A DNA stretch of 12,875 nt from Caulobacteraceae bacterium (lineage in GTDB: Bacteria > Pseudomonadota > Alphaproteobacteria > Caulobacterales > Caulobacteraceae), in assembly GCA_003136615.1 (NCBI GenBank), contig PLFA01000045.1, positions 270-13,144 of the forward strand, read 5' to 3'. The first letter of the stretch is position 1. Every line of letters starts with the position of its first letter. Below the pieces are notes generated by a model. That model was not told the origin of the DNA, made no database searches, and worked only from the letters and a program-made list of their open reading frames with translations. Of the stretch, positions 6,995 to 12,875 are shown in pieces. The position numbers and the translations under genes were made by a program.

Positions 6995-7885
6995 CTAAAC
7001 CTGCGCCACGTCCTGCCGGGCGTCGTCCCGGGCCCGGCGCAACTCGATCAGGGCCACGCACCAGATGGAAACCTCGAAGAGCAGGGTGATGGGCAGCCCC
7101 AAGGCGATCATGCTGATCGGGTCGGGCGGCGCGAGGATCGCGGCCACGGTGAAAATGCCAACAATCGCGTACCGTCGGCTGGCGCGAAGCATCTTTGACG
7201 TGACGATCCCCGCCAGACCCAAGAGCGCCAATATCACCGGAAGCTGGAAACAAAGGCCGAAAGCCAGAAGCAAGGACGTCACAAGGGTCATGTATTCCGA
7301 CACCTTGGGGAGCAACTCCACGGAGACGTTCCCCGCTCCAACGATCTGCTGGTTCAGCGAGAACCAGAGAACGAAGGGAAGCATGACGAAATAGACCAGG
7401 GCCGCGCCCATGGCGAAAAGCACCGGCGAGGCGATCAAAAAGGGCAGAAAAGCGTGGCGCTCGCGTTTGTAGAGACCCGGGGCCACGAAGCGATAAAGCT
7501 GCAAAGCCAAAACCGGAAAGCTGACGACAATGGCGCCGTAAACAGACAGTTTGACCTTCGTGAAGAAGAACTCCAGCGGCGCGGTGAAGACCAGCTTCAC
7601 ATGCTCCACTCCGGCGGGGACGGGGCGCAGGCCGGTCAGCACGAGCAGGAGATCAATCGGACTATGATGAGGTCCCGCGGCTCTCTGAGCCGCCAATAGG
7701 CCGGACCCCACCTCAAAGGGCCGGAGCAGAAAAATATAAATCTGCTGGGAGAAGGCGAAGCAGAAGAGAAACGTAATGACCAGGGCGATGGCGCAGGTGA
7801 TCAGCCGTTGGCGCAGCTCGATAAGGTGCTCCATCAGGGGCGCGCGGGACGCCTCGATTTCCGAATCATCAACCTCGGTGGTCAC
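6995..7885 (-). CDS. tatC: Sec-independent translocase subunit TatC
   Basis: TatC is the multi-spanning inner-membrane receptor of the twin-arginine pathway, which recognises RR signal peptides and exports folded proteins. The 296-residue product contains the N-terminal cytoplasmic motif HLIELR (20-25, with the conserved Glu23), six hydrophobic segments, PGLYKRER (136-143) in the first cytoplasmic loop and APPDP (252-256) near the end of the core. The first periplasmic loop (about 56-107) is roughly 30 residues longer than in E. coli TatC. It starts with GTG (7885-7883), overlapping the tatB stop as GTGA, so coupling to tatB is likely. The charged C-terminal tail (about 282-296) is cytoplasmic by topology. 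Confidence 0.97.
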   Translation of the reverse strand: MTTEVDDSEIEASRAPLMEHLIELRQRLITCAIALVITFLFCFAFSQQIYIFLLRPFEVGSGLLAAQRAAGPHHSPIDLLLVLTGLRPVPAGVEHVKLVFTAPLEFFFTKVKLSVYGAIVVSFPVLALQLYRFVAPGLYKRERHAFLPFLIASPVLFAMGAALVYFVMLPFVLWFSLNQQIVGAGNVSVELLPKVSEYMTLVTSLLLAFGLCFQLPVILALLGLAGIVTSKMLRASRRYAIVGIFTVAAILAPPDPISMIALGLPITLLFEVSIWCVALIELRRARDDARQDVAQV

Positions 7886-8334
7886 TGGACGGCGCTGACC
7901 GGGGGAGATCCGCCGTCTTTCTGGGCCGCGAGGTCCGGGGTCGGAGCCAACGGAGTGTAAGCTTCCGGTGCGGCCGGCGCCTCGAGAGGAACCATCTGGG
8001 CTTCCGAGACGGGCGCGGGCGCGGACTCATCTGGCTTCAGACTGCTGTGAATGTCGTCCATTACGTTCTTGACGCCCAGATCGCCGTCCAGGCCCACAGC
8101 GGCGCCGATCGTCTGACCAGACCTAAGCGCCTCAACCTCGCGGCGCAGGTCGTCAAGTTCGGACTGTCGGGCCATCTCATCAAAACTCGCGCGAAATTCC
8201 GCGGCCATGGAGCGCATATGGGCCAAGAACGCCCCCACCTTGCGCATCAATATGGGAAGATCCTTGGGCCCGACGACGATCAGCGCCAACACGCCAATAA
8301 TGACGAAATCGAAAATCCGGCCTTCGGGAAACAT
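7882..8334 (-). CDS. tatB: Sec-independent translocase subunit TatB
   Basis: TatB pairs with TatC to form the receptor complex for twin-arginine signal peptides. The 150-residue product starts with a short membrane helix (about 5-21) leading into the family's hinge motif VVGPKDLP, followed by a long amphipathic helix (about 25-70, charged and alanine-rich) and a proline/alanine-rich variable tail. These are the standard TatB features, and the Phe near the N-terminus (FDFVIIG) replaces the TatA pattern. ATG 8334-8332 gives the expected MFPEGRIFDF start, though no strong ribosome site precedes it. It lies 42 bp after tatA and overlaps tatC by 4 bases. Confidence 0.96.
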   Translation of the reverse strand: MFPEGRIFDFVIIGVLALIVVGPKDLPILMRKVGAFLAHMRSMAAEFRASFDEMARQSELDDLRREVEALRSGQTIGAAVGLDGDLGVKNVMDDIHSSLKPDESAPAPVSEAQMVPLEAPAAPEAYTPLAPTPDLAAQKDGGSPPVSAVQ

Positions 8335-8376
8335 TCTAGCTGTGTGGACCTATCGCCGGGCTTAAGCGACGCGAAG

Positions 8377-8592
8377 TCAGCGCGCCACGGTGTCCTTCTC
8401 GGCCTCGGGCCGGGTGAGGGGTTGCGCGGGAGCCGGCGCTGGAGGCGCTTCCTCGCCCTTCAGGCCATCGCGAAAGGCCCGAATGCCCTTGGCCGCATCG
8501 CCCATGAGGCCCGATAGTTTACCGCGGCCGCCGAACACCAGCAGCACAAGCATGGCCAGGATCAGCAGGTGCCAGGGGGAGAGACTACCCAT
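8377..8592 (-). CDS. tatA: Sec-independent translocase subunit TatA
   Basis: TatA oligomerises in the inner membrane to form the Tat transport path once TatBC has bound a substrate. The 71-residue product has the classic layout: short N-terminus MGSLSPWH, one membrane helix (about 6-21), the hinge FGGRGKLSGLMGDAAKG, an amphipathic helix, then a Pro/Ala-rich tail. I chose ATG 8592-8590 over an in-frame TTG nine bases upstream (8601) because MGSLSPWH is the usual alphaproteobacterial TatA start and the TTG lies only two bases after GGAG (minus strand, 8604-8607). The GGAG to ATG distance is then 11 bases, slightly long. The gene begins 116 bp after the scpB stop, so it may have its own promoter, followed by tatB and tatC. 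Confidence 0.95.
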   Translation of the reverse strand: MGSLSPWHLLILAMLVLLVFGGRGKLSGLMGDAAKGIRAFRDGLKGEEAPPAPAPAQPLTRPEAEKDTVAR

Positions 8593-8660
8593 AATCTTCA
8601 AAGCTCCAAGCCACCGCCGCGCGTCCAGGGGACTTAGCGGCGCGGAAATAACATCTGGGG

Positions 8661-8690
8661 GATATAGGGCGTTCCGGCCCCGGGCGCCAA
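8661..8690 (-). promoter_or_regulatory. Candidate promoter for tatABC
   Basis: In the 116-bp gap between scpB and tatA the minus strand carries TTGGCG (8685-8690) and, after 18 bases, TATATC (8661-8666), about 70 bases upstream of the tatA start. The spacing is tolerable and the gap is the widest within the operon-like series, but the call is by eye. Confidence 0.27.
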
Positions 8691-8708
8691 CAGCGCGATA
8701 TCACGATT

Positions 8709-9368
8709 TCAGCCTGGCGTGGGTCGCGCTTCGGCGTCCTCAAGGAAGTCGAGCGTAAACTCGGGGGCGTCATCGGGGCCCAAGGGGTCCTCGTCCGCCG
8801 CGGAGCTCTCGGGCGCCGGAAGGGTGAAGTCGGCGGGGAGGTCCAGGCCCAGGAGGCCGGCGGCCTTCATTTCCGCGGCGCCGGGAAGGTCAGCGAGGGT
8901 CTCTATACCGTAGTGCGCGAGGAAGGCGTCCGTGGTGCCCCATGTCACCGGGCGGCCGGGCGTCCGCCGCCGGCCGCGCATCCGAATGAGCCCTGCCCTG
9001 GCGAGCCCCTCAAGCGTCCCGGCGCTGGATTGAACACCGCGAATCGATTCGATCTCCACCCGGGTGATGGGCTGGTGGTAGGCGATGATGGCCAGAGTCT
9101 CCTGGGCCGCGCGGGAGAGGCGCCGCGTCTCTTCCCGCTCCCGGGTCATCAGAAAGGCGAGATCGATCGCGGTGGTGAAACGCCAACGAGCGCCCACGCA
9201 GGACAATTGCACCCCGCGCGCCTCATAATGGGCGACCAGGCCCTTGAGCGCCGCGGGAATGTCAGCCCCGGCGGGCAAGCGCTCGGCCAGATCCTCCAGG
9301 GTCAGGGGCTCCGCGGCGGCGAAGAGCAGAGCCTCCACCATGCGCTCGGCGTCCTTGGGAGCGATCAT
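8709..9368 (-). CDS. scpB: Segregation and condensation protein ScpB
   Basis: ScpB dimerises and binds ScpA, which bridges the heads of SMC; the complex compacts and segregates the chromosome. The 219-residue product shows two winged-helix regions: the first (about 6-75, AERMVEALLFAAAEPLT) and the second (about 85-165), holding the conserved LSRAAQETLAIIAYHQPITR and RRTPGRPVTWGTTDAFLAHYG, followed by an acidic tail (about 190-219). All are standard for ScpB of this length. The ATG at 9368-9366 lies 10 bases after the scpA stop. An ATG overlapping the scpA stop (9382-9380) is out of frame and closes after five codons, so it is not the start. smc itself is not in the window. Confidence 0.96.
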   Translation of the reverse strand: MIAPKDAERMVEALLFAAAEPLTLEDLAERLPAGADIPAALKGLVAHYEARGVQLSCVGARWRFTTAIDLAFLMTREREETRRLSRAAQETLAIIAYHQPITRVEIESIRGVQSSAGTLEGLARAGLIRMRGRRRTPGRPVTWGTTDAFLAHYGIETLADLPGAAEMKAAGLLGLDLPADFTLPAPESSAADEDPLGPDDAPEFTLDFLEDAEARPTPG

Positions 9369-9378
9369 GGGGGCGCTA

Positions 9379-10182
9379 TCATGGGGCGGCGAGCGGCGCG
9401 CTGGCCCGCAGATAGATGGGCGTGAAGTGCTCCGCCTGCTGAACCTCCAATTCGCCCTCCCGGGTCATTTCCAGGGCCGCGGACAGGGTGGAAGCGAGGG
9501 CCGACGCACGCCAAGGCCCCTCGCCTGGCTCATCGGGGGCGGCGGATACGAGCGTCCTCCAGTCTGTCAGGCTTGGCAGAAGACGTTTCAGCCGCTCGCG
9601 GGCGTCATCCAGGCGATAGGCCGGGAAGACCTTAGGCTTATAGGCCTGATCCCGCGCCCGGACGCGGATCGCCACATAGGCGCTCATCAGCTCCGTGAGA
9701 TCGCCCTCGAGCTTGTGCGTGGAGACCACCGTGACCTGCTCGCTATCGCCGCGGCCGAAGACGTCCCGGCCGAACTGCGGGCGCGCGGCCAGGGCTTCGG
9801 CGGCCCGACGCATGGCGTCCAGCTTGGCGAGGCGAAAAGCCAGATTCGCCGCCAGAATCTCCGGCGCTCCCTCATCACTGGCTGGGCGCGCTGGCCTCGG
9901 AAGCAGAAGGCGCGACTTCAGAAAGGCGAGCCACGCCGCCATCACAAGATATTCCGCCGCCAGGGTGAAGCGGCCCCTCACGGCGGCGCGCACGAAGGCC
10001 AGATACTGTTCCGCCAGGAGCGAGACAGAGAGCTTTAGCAGGTCAACCTTCTGCGCCCTGGCGAGATCAAGCAGGATGTGCAGAGGGCCCTCATAGCCAT
10101 CAAGGGCGACGATCAGAGGCTCCTCATCGAGGTGCGCTTCTATGGGGGGCGCCTCCAGGCCGATCGGGACTTGCACGTTCAT
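9379..10182 (-). CDS. scpA: Segregation and condensation protein ScpA (kleisin)
   Basis: ScpA is the kleisin that links SMC heads and recruits ScpB. The 267-residue product carries the family signature near its N-terminus, DGYEGPLHILLDLARAQKVDLLKL (about 28-51), a helical N-terminal domain with AAEYLVMAAWLAFLKSRLLLP, a charged middle region and a C-terminal winged-helix (about 190-260) that would contact the SMC head. Length is typical. Its ATG (10182-10180) overlaps the nagZ stop as ATGA, so translation is probably coupled to nagZ, and scpB follows after 10 bases. The nagZ-scpA-scpB order is a recurring alphaproteobacterial arrangement. Confidence 0.96.
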   Translation of the reverse strand: MNVQVPIGLEAPPIEAHLDEEPLIVALDGYEGPLHILLDLARAQKVDLLKLSVSLLAEQYLAFVRAAVRGRFTLAAEYLVMAAWLAFLKSRLLLPRPARPASDEGAPEILAANLAFRLAKLDAMRRAAEALAARPQFGRDVFGRGDSEQVTVVSTHKLEGDLTELMSAYVAIRVRARDQAYKPKVFPAYRLDDARERLKRLLPSLTDWRTLVSAAPDEPGEGPWRASALASTLSAALEMTREGELEVQQAEHFTPIYLRASAPLAAP

Positions 10183-11198
10183 GAAAGCGCCAAGTCAGCA
10201 AGGGCGCGGTCGAGCCGGGCCTTCCCCTCCCCCACGTCAAAGGGGGCGAGATTGGCGGGCAAAGCAGCTAAGGCGGCCCCAGCGCGCCTCGCCGCGTGGC
10301 CCGAGAGCGCACCGCTCGCCGACGCCACCCGCCGCATCTCCTCCATCGATCCGTTGCAATGAAGCACCACGTCGCACCCCGCCGCGAGCGAGGCTTTCGC
10401 GCGGCCGGCAAGATCGCCGCTTAGCGCCTCCATGGAAAGATCATCGCTGATCAAGAGGCCATCGAAACCAATCGCCTTACGGATGATGTCCGCGATAACC
10501 GCGGGCGAGGTCGTGGCGGGCCGGTCCGGGTCCACGGCGGTAAAGACCACATGGGCGGTCATGGCGATGGGGAGGTCGGCGAGCCCCTTGAAGGCGGCGA
10601 AATCGCTGGCCTCCAGCTCCGACAGCGCGGCGTCCACCACAGGCGCCGTCTTATGGCTGTCCGCCCCGGCCCGGCCGTGGCCAGGGATATGCTTGATAAT
10701 GGGCAGGACTCCGCCGGCCATCAGCCCTTCCGCCATGGCTCTCGCAAGACTCACGACCTCACTGGCTTCCTCGGCGAAGGCGCGGTCGCCGATGACGTCA
10801 TGGGCGCCCCTGACCGGCACGTCCGCCACGGGCGCGCAATCGACATTGATGCCGAGATCGGCCAGATCGGCGGCGATCAACCGGCCGCCCAACCAAGCGA
10901 AATCCCGCGCCGACAGGCCGGCAGCCCCCAGGCGACGATAGGTCTCTCCCGGGGGATAGGTCGGCCAATACGGCGGCGGCAGCCGCTGCACGCGGCCCCC
11001 CTCCTGGTCGATGAGGATCGGCGCGTCGGCGCGGCCCACCGTCTCGCGCAGGGCGGAGGTCAGAGCGCGCACCTGGTCCGGGTTCTCAATATTGCGGCCA
11101 AAGAGAATAAAACCCCACGGCTGGACATCGCGGAAGAACGCCGCCTCCTCAGGCGACAGTACGGGGCCGGCGAGCCCAAAGATCGCGGCGAGAGTCAC
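10179..11198 (-). CDS. nagZ: Beta-N-acetylhexosaminidase NagZ (GH3)
   Basis: NagZ removes N-acetylglucosamine from GlcNAc-anhydroMurNAc peptides in the cytoplasm during peptidoglycan recycling; its products can signal beta-lactamase induction in species with AmpR. The 339-residue product has the GH3 core with IDQEGGRVQRL (63-73), the flexible catalytic loop KHIPGHGRAGADSH (169-182) whose His/Asp act as acid-base, and the nucleophile region ISDDLSMEA (250-258). No signal peptide is visible, consistent with a cytoplasmic enzyme. It starts with GTG (11198-11196), overlapping the ftsN stop as GTGA, and ends overlapping scpA as ATGA, so it is tightly packed between the two. Length is normal (about 330-345). 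Confidence 0.96.
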   Translation of the reverse strand: MTLAAIFGLAGPVLSPEEAAFFRDVQPWGFILFGRNIENPDQVRALTSALRETVGRADAPILIDQEGGRVQRLPPPYWPTYPPGETYRRLGAAGLSARDFAWLGGRLIAADLADLGINVDCAPVADVPVRGAHDVIGDRAFAEEASEVVSLARAMAEGLMAGGVLPIIKHIPGHGRAGADSHKTAPVVDAALSELEASDFAAFKGLADLPIAMTAHVVFTAVDPDRPATTSPAVIADIIRKAIGFDGLLISDDLSMEALSGDLAGRAKASLAAGCDVVLHCNGSMEEMRRVASASGALSGHAARRAGAALAALPANLAPFDVGEGKARLDRALADLALS

Positions 11199-11944
11199 CT
11201 GACGAAGCAGGTCCGACCGGCCGCCTTGAGGCGGTCGCAGAGCGCCTGCGCGGCGTCATGCGAGGCGAAACCGGTCACAAAGGTCCGGTAAAGGGTCCGT
11301 CCGTCCACCGTGACGGGCACAACCTTCTTGCCCATGCCGGCCATGGCGCCGGGCGCGATCCCCGCGGCGGCGCTCCAGCCCTGATCAGCCTGGGCCGCGG
11401 ACGAAAAGGCGCCGATCTGAACCTCGGCCGGGCCTGGCGGGACGCCAGGCGCCGGCGCGGTCTTGGCCACGACGGTCGGTTTGACCGGTTTTGCCGCCTT
11501 GACCGAGGGGGGCTTATCGAGCAGGTCCCCGATCGCGTCGGCGCTCTTTGGCCTCGTAACTGAAGGCGGGGCGACGGAAGGCGGGGCGACGGCGACCGGC
11601 CGGGCGGCGGGCTCTTCGGGGGTCGGGGCGAAGGTCGGCGGCCCGGAGGCGGCGGCGCCGTTATCCTTATAGATGGAGAGGCCGGCCGCCGTGTCAGGCG
11701 ACGCGGACTGGGCGGGCGCAGGAGTGCGGGCCTCACCCGCGGGCGCGCCAATCGTCGGCGGCCCGCCGTTGGCGCCGCGCACTCCTCCACGGTAGAGCCA
11801 AAGCACGCCAGCGACGACCACGATCAGGATCAGAACACTGACGATCAGGGTGACGGGCGCGGGACCGCGCCCCCGCGGCGCGCTCCGTTTGTCGAGGGTC
11901 AGAGGCGGTTCGCCTCCCCGGGGACGCTGATCGAAATCCGACAT
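11195..11944 (-). CDS. ftsN: SPOR-domain membrane protein, FtsN-like
   Basis: This is a bitopic inner-membrane protein whose C-terminal SPOR domain should bind glycan strands stripped of peptides at the division site. From ATG 11944-11942 (249 residues): a short charged cytoplasmic segment, one membrane helix (about 31-51), a long Pro/Ala-rich periplasmic linker (52-169) and a SPOR domain (about 170-249, VQIGAFSSAAQAD through LYRTFVTGF). Topology, size and position beside nagZ-scpAB match what I recall of Caulobacter FtsN (CC2007, about 266 residues), so the ftsN name is an inference from layout and synteny; SPOR proteins are otherwise hard to tell apart. GTG 11947 sits only two bases after GGAG, so ATG 11944 is preferred. 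A 15-bp unit repeated twice (11562-11591) encodes PSVAP in the linker. Repeat B lies immediately upstream. Confidence 0.85.
   Translation of the reverse strand: MSDFDQRPRGGEPPLTLDKRSAPRGRGPAPVTLIVSVLILIVVVAGVLWLYRGGVRGANGGPPTIGAPAGEARTPAPAQSASPDTAAGLSIYKDNGAAASGPPTFAPTPEEPAARPVAVAPPSVAPPSVTRPKSADAIGDLLDKPPSVKAAKPVKPTVVAKTAPAPGVPPGPAEVQIGAFSSAAQADQGWSAAAGIAPGAMAGMGKKVVPVTVDGRTLYRTFVTGFASHDAAQALCDRLKAAGRTCFVR
11562..11591 (-). repeat. Short in-frame tandem repeat in the ftsN linker
   Basis: Two exact 15-bp units (11562-11576 and 11577-11591) encode a repeated Pro-Ser-Val-Ala-Pro unit in the periplasmic linker. This is the type of length variation common in proline-rich linkers. Confidence 0.8.
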
Positions 11945-11949
11945 CACAA

Positions 11950-11953
11950 CTCC
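11950..11953 (-). promoter_or_regulatory. Ribosome binding site deciding the ftsN start
   Basis: The minus strand reads GGAG with a 5-base spacer to ATG 11944-11942, and only 2 bases to the in-frame GTG at 11947-11945. The site lies 12 bases from the edge of repeat B. Confidence 0.65.
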
Positions 11954-11965
11954 ACTTCGGATCGC

Positions 11966-12070
11966 TAAAGCAGGATGATTTTGACGGAATCGTCAAAAAA
12001 TCTGAATCCTGCTTAAGATTCAAAGCTAGAGCTTGATTCAGACGTTTCTATGAAACGTCCTCAAGCTCTA
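11966..12070 (-). repeat. Double-hairpin intergenic repeat, copy B
   Basis: This 105-bp element lies between dgt and ftsN, in opposite orientation to copy A. Hairpin 1: GCTAGAGCTTGA (12025-12036) pairs perfectly with 12061-12072, and inside it GACGTTTC (12041-12048) pairs with 12052-12059 around a 3-base loop. Hairpin 2: AAGCAGGAT (11968-11976) pairs with 12006-12014, and TTTTGACG (11979-11986) pairs with CGTCAAAA (11991-11998). Both stems are longer or cleaner than in copy A, so B looks like the better-preserved copy. The element is bounded by TA (11966-11967 and 12069-12070). It sits just upstream of the ftsN ribosome site, so it would lie in the promoter or leader of the ftsN-nagZ-scpAB series. 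The remaining 90 bp to the dgt stop hold no gene that I can recognise. Confidence 0.93.
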
Positions 12071-12161
12071 GCCCGCCCCACGCCGCGAATCACTTTGGAG
12101 AGCTTAGCGGACCAGGCGCCTTCCCAGAACGGAAGACTGCGGCGGCGAAGACAGCGCTCGG

Positions 12162-12875
12162 CTAGCCCCACGGCTCCAACTGGAACAGTCGCCGGTGCTC
12201 CTCGATGGCGTAGCGATCGGTCATGCCGGCGATGTAGTCACAAATGACACGAGCCTGATCGGCTGGATCGCGGCCCTGTGAGCGCTCATACCATTCAGCC
12301 GGAAGAACCTCTGGCTCGGCCTGAAACAGGGCGAACATCTCGGCCAGAATGCGGCGCGCCTGGCTGCGGGTGCGGTTGACCCGCCAGTGCCGGTACATCC
12401 GCTCGTGCAGAAAGGCGCGCAGCCGGGCGAGGTCTTCGTTCATGGCCGGCGAGAAGGCGACGACCGCATGACCCAGGTCACGCACATCCCGCGCCGAGGT
12501 GAGTTTGGCCATCTCGGCCCTGGCCCGGGTTTCGACCATCACATCGTCGATCATGGCCCCAATCATCCGCCGCACGGCCTCCAGGCGCACGAGCCGGACA
12601 TCGAGGCCCGGATAGTCCCGCCTCACTTCCGAGACGATCGGGCCGATCAGGGGCACGTCGAGGAGTTCTTCCAGGGCGAAGAGGCCGGCCTCCAAGCCGT
12701 CGTCCACGTCATGATTGTTGTAGGCGATGTCGTCGGAGAGCGCCGCCACCTGGGCCTCGGCGGACGCCCAGGTGGAAAGGCCCAGATCGAAGGCGCGGTC
12801 ATACTCGACGATCCCGCGCCAGATCGGGCGATCCAGCATGCCGGTCACCGGCCCGTTGTGCTTGATCACCCCCTC
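12162..12875 (-). CDS. dgt: dGTPase-like dNTP triphosphohydrolase (5' end cut by window edge)
   Basis: Dgt-type HD-domain enzymes split dNTPs into deoxynucleoside and triphosphate, trimming nucleotide pools. The visible 237 residues are the C-terminal part: EGVIKHNGPVTG at the cut, the HD-family segment AALSDDIAYNNHDVDDGL, which supplies a late metal-site Asp, and then a helical C-terminal region ending HRRLFQLEPWG. The N-terminal part with the first His and the HD pair lies beyond the right edge. The match to the 'deoxyguanosinetriphosphate triphosphohydrolase-like' family common in alphaproteobacteria is clear, but substrate preference cannot be told. The stop TAG at 12164-12162 is followed, in transcription order, by 90 bp and repeat B. 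In related genomes, as I recall, argS follows dgt directly; here it does not. Confidence 0.94.
   Translation of the reverse strand, partial: EGVIKHNGPVTGMLDRPIWRGIVEYDRAFDLGLSTWASAEAQVAALSDDIAYNNHDVDDGLEAGLFALEELLDVPLIGPIVSEVRRDYPGLDVRLVRLEAVRRMIGAMIDDVMVETRARAEMAKLTSARDVRDLGHAVVAFSPAMNEDLARLRAFLHERMYRHWRVNRTRSQARRILAEMFALFQAEPEVLPAEWYERSQGRDPADQARVICDYIAGMTDRYAIEEHRRLFQLEPWG

Noticed and set aside
9244..10038. 264-residue plus-strand open frame opposite scpA/scpB
   Set aside because: It spans two intact genes on the other strand and has no recognisable domain.
2714..12070. Inversion of the 9-kb block by recombination between the inverted repeats
   Set aside because: The block's orientation relative to dgt and yajC-secD matches the order I expect in related genomes, so nothing shows that an inversion has been fixed.
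12073..12161. Remnant of argS or a small gene in the dgt-ftsN gap
   Set aside because: No ArgRS-like peptide or credible start with ribosome site was seen in the 89 bp. A weak 5-bp stem (CTTCC with GGAAG) near 12119-12136 is too small to call.
1..12875. tRNA, rRNA, CRISPR array, IS transposase or prophage gene
   Set aside because: I looked for tRNA-like cloverleaf sequence, spaced direct repeats and transposase or integrase motifs and saw none; the space is almost fully taken by housekeeping genes.

Overview
The window reads as chromosomal DNA from a GC-rich alphaproteobacterium. Gene content and order most resemble Caulobacterales (Caulobacter/Phenylobacterium type), although much of the same block also occurs in Hyphomicrobiales, so the order is an inference. 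Nothing indicates phage, plasmid or a defence island. It is almost entirely housekeeping: protein export, chromosome segregation, envelope and division, translation and nucleotide metabolism. I found no undescribed multi-gene system. The most unusual element is a pair of intergenic double-hairpin repeats.

Layout, left to right: the 5' part of secD (cut by the left edge) and yajC, both minus strand; a divergent 102-bp promoter region; one plus-strand DUF815-type AAA+ ATPase gene; repeat copy A (2714-2817); then a long minus-strand series. In transcription order (right to left) that series is dgt (cut by the right edge), repeat copy B (11966-12070, opposite orientation to A), ftsN-like SPOR gene, nagZ, scpA, scpB, tatA, tatB, tatC, serS, surE, pcm and an nlpD/dipM-type LysM-LytM gene. 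Many junctions overlap by 1-4 bases (ftsN/nagZ, nagZ/scpA, tatB/tatC, serS/surE, surE/pcm), which suggests translational coupling. No gene-free stretch exceeds 300 bases; the longest (about 217 bp, between dgt and ftsN) is half filled by repeat B.

How the genes fit together: TatABC exports folded proteins, which in E. coli include the septal amidases; NlpD-type LytM proteins activate such amidases; FtsN-like SPOR proteins bind the stripped glycan the amidases leave; and NagZ recycles muropeptides. The block is thus largely an envelope-division cluster interleaved with ScpAB (condensin partners), SerRS, SurE and Pcm. YajC-SecD (and presumably SecF off the left edge) form the accessory Sec complex.

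The two repeats are about 104-105 bp, roughly 87% identical by hand alignment, each made of two hairpins, each bounded by TA, and in inverted orientation. They sit exactly at the two ends of the nlpD-to-ftsN block.
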